From the NCBI GenBank assembly GCA_949296785.1, contig CASFRQ010000040.1:1-6681 (forward strand): a DNA stretch of 6,681 nucleotides. Direction: 5' to 3'. How positions within the stretch are numbered: position 1 is the stretch's first letter; each line of letters starts with the position of its first letter. Positions 3,970 to 6,681 of this stretch are shown here, one piece after another. The DNA comes from an uncultured Alphaproteobacteria bacterium (GTDB lineage Bacteria > Pseudomonadota > Alphaproteobacteria > CASFRQ01 > SAAU01). The notes below the pieces were generated by a model. The model worked only from the letters and a program-made list of their open reading frames with translations. It searched no databases and was not told the DNA's origin. The position numbers and the translations under genes are program-made.

Positions 3970-6609
3970 ATGGCAACTCAAAAAGAAGAAGCTTTAATCG
4001 TTTCCTCGCCCGAGGGCGTGGACGCCTTGATTGAAAAGGTGCAGAAGGCTCAAAAAGAATTTTCCCATTTCACACAGGAGCAGGTGGATCACATCTTCCG
4101 CGCAGCGGCAGCGGCGGCGGCACAGCATAGAATCAGCCTGTCCAAAATGGCGGTGGAGGAAACCCGTATGGGCGTGGTTGAGGACAAGGTGATTAAAAAC
4201 CACTTCGCCTCTGAATATATTTATAACAGCTATAAAAATACGAAAACCTGTGGCGTGATTGAAGAGGATACCTCTTTCGGTATTCGTAAAATCGCGGAAC
4301 CGTTCGGCATTATTGCCGGTATTGTTCCGACGACGAATCCGACCTCCACGGCGATTTTTAAGTCTTTACTGGCGTTAAAAACCCGTAACGGCATTATTTT
4401 CGCCCCTCATCCCAGGGCAAAACATTGCACTATCCAAGCGGCGCGCATTGTTTTGGAGGCGGCGGTGGCGGCCGGCGCGCCCAAAGGCATTATCGGATGG
4501 ATTGACGAACCGACCCCGGATTTGTCCGGCTATTTGATGAAACATCCGAAAATCGCTCTTATTTTAGCGACGGGCGGCCCGGGCATGGTGAAGGCGGCGT
4601 ACAGTTCCGGCAAGCCGGCTATCGGCGTCGGTGCGGGTAATACACCGGTGGTGATTGACACGACCGCAAATATTAAAATGGCCGTCAGTTCCGTGATTAT
4701 GAGTAAAACTTTTGACAACGGAACTATTTGTGCTTCCGAACAGGCGGTGATTGTTGAGGCGCCGGTATATGACGCCGTGAAGGCCGAATTTATCAAGCGC
4801 GGCTGTACTTTTGTGGAAGGCAAAGACAAAGAGGCTTTGAAAAACACGATTTTCAAGGACGGCAAGCTGAATTCCGCCATTGCTGGACAATCGGCCTTTA
4901 CGATTGCGCAGATGGCCGGCATTCAGGTGGACCCGGAAACAAAAATCCTGATTGCCGAAACAGACACGATTGCCGATGACAACCCGTTTGCGCATGAAAA
5001 ACTGTCCCCCGTTTTGGCGTTTTATAAGGCGGATACCTATGAACATGCCGTGGATATGGCACAGGCTTTGATTGAACTGGGCGGGGCGGGGCATACTTCC
5101 GTTCTGTATACGGATGAAACGAATAAAGAGCATATCGCCTTATTCCAAAAGGTTATGACAACGGGGCGGACTTTGATTAACATGCCGTCTTCGTTGGGCG
5201 CCATCGGCGATGTGTATAACTTTAAATTGCCGCCGTCTCTAACTTTGGGATGCGGTTCCTGGGGCGGCAATTCCGTCAGCGAAAACATAGGGGTAAAACA
5301 TCTGATGAATATTAAAACGGTGGCGATTCGTAAAGAGAATATGCTGTGGTACAAAGTGCCGCAGAAAATATACTTCAAACCCGGCTGTCTGCCGCAGGCG
5401 TTGGAGGAGTTGAGGGGTAAAAAGAGGGCTTGCATCATTACGGACAAGACGATGGAAACTTTGGGCCATGTCAAAAAGGTTGTTTCCATTTTGGAAGATT
5501 TGAATATGCAAGTTCGTATTTTCAGCGATGTGAAGCCGGATCCGGATTTGTCCAATGTCCGCGAGGCTTTGGAAATCGTCAATCCGTTCCAACCGGACGT
5601 GTTTATTTCCATCGGCGGCGGTTCCGCCATGGACGCGGCGAAAATCGTTTGGCTGATGTATGAAAAACCGGATTTGAAGTTTGAAGACATTGCCATGCGT
5701 TATATGGATATTCGCAAGAAAATCACCGCTTTCCCGGAATTAAGGCAAAAAGCGATGATGGTCGCCATTCCGACGACTTCCGGTACGGGTTCCGAGGTAA
5801 CGCCGTTTACGGTGATTACGGATGATGCCACGGGGCATAAATATCCGATTACGGATTATGCTTTAACGCCGGATATGGCAATTGTGGACCCGGATTTTGT
5901 TTTGAGCATGCCGAAGGGGTTAACGGCGTTTTCCGGTTTGGATGTACTGACGCACGCGATTGAGGCGTATACCAGCGTTTACGCCAACAATATGTCCGAC
6001 GGCCAAGCGTTGGAGGCTATCCGGCTTGTCTTTAAATACCTGAAGGCTTCTTATGACGAAGGGGAAAAGAATCCAATTGCTCGGGAAAAAATGCACTATG
6101 CCGCCACGATTGCCGGTATGGCGTTCGCCAACGCTTTCTTGGGAATTTCCCACTCCATGGCGCATAAGCTGGGCGCAATGTTCCATGTGCCGCACGGGTT
6201 GGCCAATGCTTTGGTGTTGACGCATGTCATTCGTTTTAACGCGACGGACAAACCAACAAAACAGGGCATTTTACCGCAGTATAAATATCCGTTTGTCAAG
6301 GGGCGCTACGGCAAAATCGCGGATATGCTCCGCATCGCCGACGATTGCGAAAATGACAACGATGAAAAAGTCAATCGTTTGATTGAAAAAATTGAAGGGT
6401 TGAAGGACGCTTTGAATATTCCGAAATCTATTAAGGAATACGGTATCAATGAAGCGGAATTCCTCTCCAAAGTGGACGAATTGTCCGAACAGGCTTTTGA
6501 CGATCAGTGTACCGGCGGCAACGCCCGTTATCCGTTAATCAGCGAAATTAAACAGCTGTATCTGGATGCGTATTACGGTAAACCGGTTGTGGAAAGAAAA
6601 AAGAAATAA
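3970..6609 (+). CDS. adhE: bifunctional acetaldehyde-CoA/alcohol dehydrogenase
   Basis: AdhE turns acetyl-CoA into acetaldehyde and then ethanol using two NADH, regenerating NAD+ during anaerobic fermentation. The family assembles into long cytoplasmic filaments (spirosomes). The 879 residues match the usual 860-890. The N-terminal aldehyde dehydrogenase half (about 1-440) shows the nucleotide-binding ATGGPG (200-205), GVGAGNTP, and the catalytic cysteine C254 within DNGTICASEQ. The C-terminal iron-dependent alcohol dehydrogenase half (about 460-870) shows GGGSAMDAAK (549-558). The four iron ligands expected from E. coli AdhE are all present: D658 and H662 in LDVLTH, H728 in SHSMAH and H742 in VPHG. 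Nothing needed for either activity appears missing. The gene stands alone, with its own promoter candidate before it and a strong terminator after it. It marks a fermentative or facultatively anaerobic lifestyle. Confidence 0.98.
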   Translation: MATQKEEALIVSSPEGVDALIEKVQKAQKEFSHFTQEQVDHIFRAAAAAAAQHRISLSKMAVEETRMGVVEDKVIKNHFASEYIYNSYKNTKTCGVIEEDTSFGIRKIAEPFGIIAGIVPTTNPTSTAIFKSLLALKTRNGIIFAPHPRAKHCTIQAARIVLEAAVAAGAPKGIIGWIDEPTPDLSGYLMKHPKIALILATGGPGMVKAAYSSGKPAIGVGAGNTPVVIDTTANIKMAVSSVIMSKTFDNGTICASEQAVIVEAPVYDAVKAEFIKRGCTFVEGKDKEALKNTIFKDGKLNSAIAGQSAFTIAQMAGIQVDPETKILIAETDTIADDNPFAHEKLSPVLAFYKADTYEHAVDMAQALIELGGAGHTSVLYTDETNKEHIALFQKVMTTGRTLINMPSSLGAIGDVYNFKLPPSLTLGCGSWGGNSVSENIGVKHLMNIKTVAIRKENMLWYKVPQKIYFKPGCLPQALEELRGKKRACIITDKTMETLGHVKKVVSILEDLNMQVRIFSDVKPDPDLSNVREALEIVNPFQPDVFISIGGGSAMDAAKIVWLMYEKPDLKFEDIAMRYMDIRKKITAFPELRQKAMMVAIPTTSGTGSEVTPFTVITDDATGHKYPITDYALTPDMAIVDPDFVLSMPKGLTAFSGLDVLTHAIEAYTSVYANNMSDGQALEAIRLVFKYLKASYDEGEKNPIAREKMHYAATIAGMAFANAFLGISHSMAHKLGAMFHVPHGLANALVLTHVIRFNATDKPTKQGILPQYKYPFVKGRYGKIADMLRIADDCENDNDEKVNRLIEKIEGLKDALNIPKSIKEYGINEAEFLSKVDELSEQAFDDQCTGGNARYPLISEIKQLYLDAYYGKPVVERKKK

Positions 6610-6625
6610 AAAGTAAATTAAAAAT

Positions 6626-6675
6626 CCGCCGTTTGGAAAAAGCTGATAACGCTTATCCAAACGGCGGTTTTTTTT
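6626..6675 (+). terminator. strong intrinsic terminator of adhE
   Basis: A perfect 12-base-pair stem, CCGCCGTTTGGA (6626-6637) with TCCAAACGGCGG (6656-6667), carries an inner AAGC/GCTT stem and is followed directly by eight T. It begins 16 bases after the adhE stop codon. The left flank ATTAAAAAT gives a short T run on the other strand, so it may also act on a converging transcript. Confidence 0.93.
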
Positions 6676-6681
6676 ATGGTT

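Noticed and set aside
4564..5696. Long minus-strand frames inside adhE (189 and 219 residues)
   Set aside because: These are antisense shadows of a well-conserved coding region and show no domain features of their own.
1..6681. tRNA, rRNA, CRISPR arrays, insertion sequences, attachment sites
   Set aside because: I saw no tRNA-like arm pattern, no regularly spaced identical repeats and no transposase or integrase. Transfer of the ubiquitin domain is inferred from the protein alone, without a mobile element nearby.

Overview
The window looks like a piece of chromosome from a Gram-negative, fermentative bacterium that probably lives with an animal host. The Gram-negative assignment rests on an outer-membrane autotransporter barrel. 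The fermentative assignment rests on a complete bifunctional alcohol/aldehyde dehydrogenase (AdhE). The style of the barrel and of the SIMPL-domain protein recalls uncultured gut Alphaproteobacteria. That placement is inferred from remembered family patterns, not from a search.

Left part (about 1-1930, minus strand): a two-gene unit read right to left. Two overlapping sigma70-type promoters (1899-1927 and 1871-1899) precede an unrecognised 149-residue protein (1396-1845). After a 64-base gap comes the most striking gene of the window (126-1331). It encodes a signal peptide, then a ubiquitin domain that I count as 58/76 identical to human ubiquitin, then an acidic Ser/Asp linker, then an autotransporter beta-barrel. 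The predicted signal-peptidase cut falls exactly before ubiquitin Met1. The ubiquitin lacks the C-terminal diglycine and so cannot be conjugated in the usual way. The simplest reading is a bacterium that places a non-conjugatable eukaryotic-type ubiquitin on its outer surface. A hairpin at 34-85 may end this transcript.

Middle (about 1930-3969): a divergently transcribed SIMPL-domain (YggE/DUF541-like) membrane-anchored protein (2036-2815). It is followed by about 1.15 kb with no convincing gene. This gap holds degenerate 18-base tandem repeats, several hairpins, a few very short open frames, and possibly a worn fragment of an autotransporter C-terminus.

Right part (3970-6681): adhE (879 residues), with its own likely promoter and Shine-Dalgarno sequence and a strong intrinsic terminator just before the window ends. 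AdhE and the SIMPL protein are ordinary chromosomal genes. Nothing in the sequence ties them functionally to the ubiquitin gene. The ubiquitin-barrel fusion, perhaps together with its 149-residue neighbour, is the candidate undescribed system.
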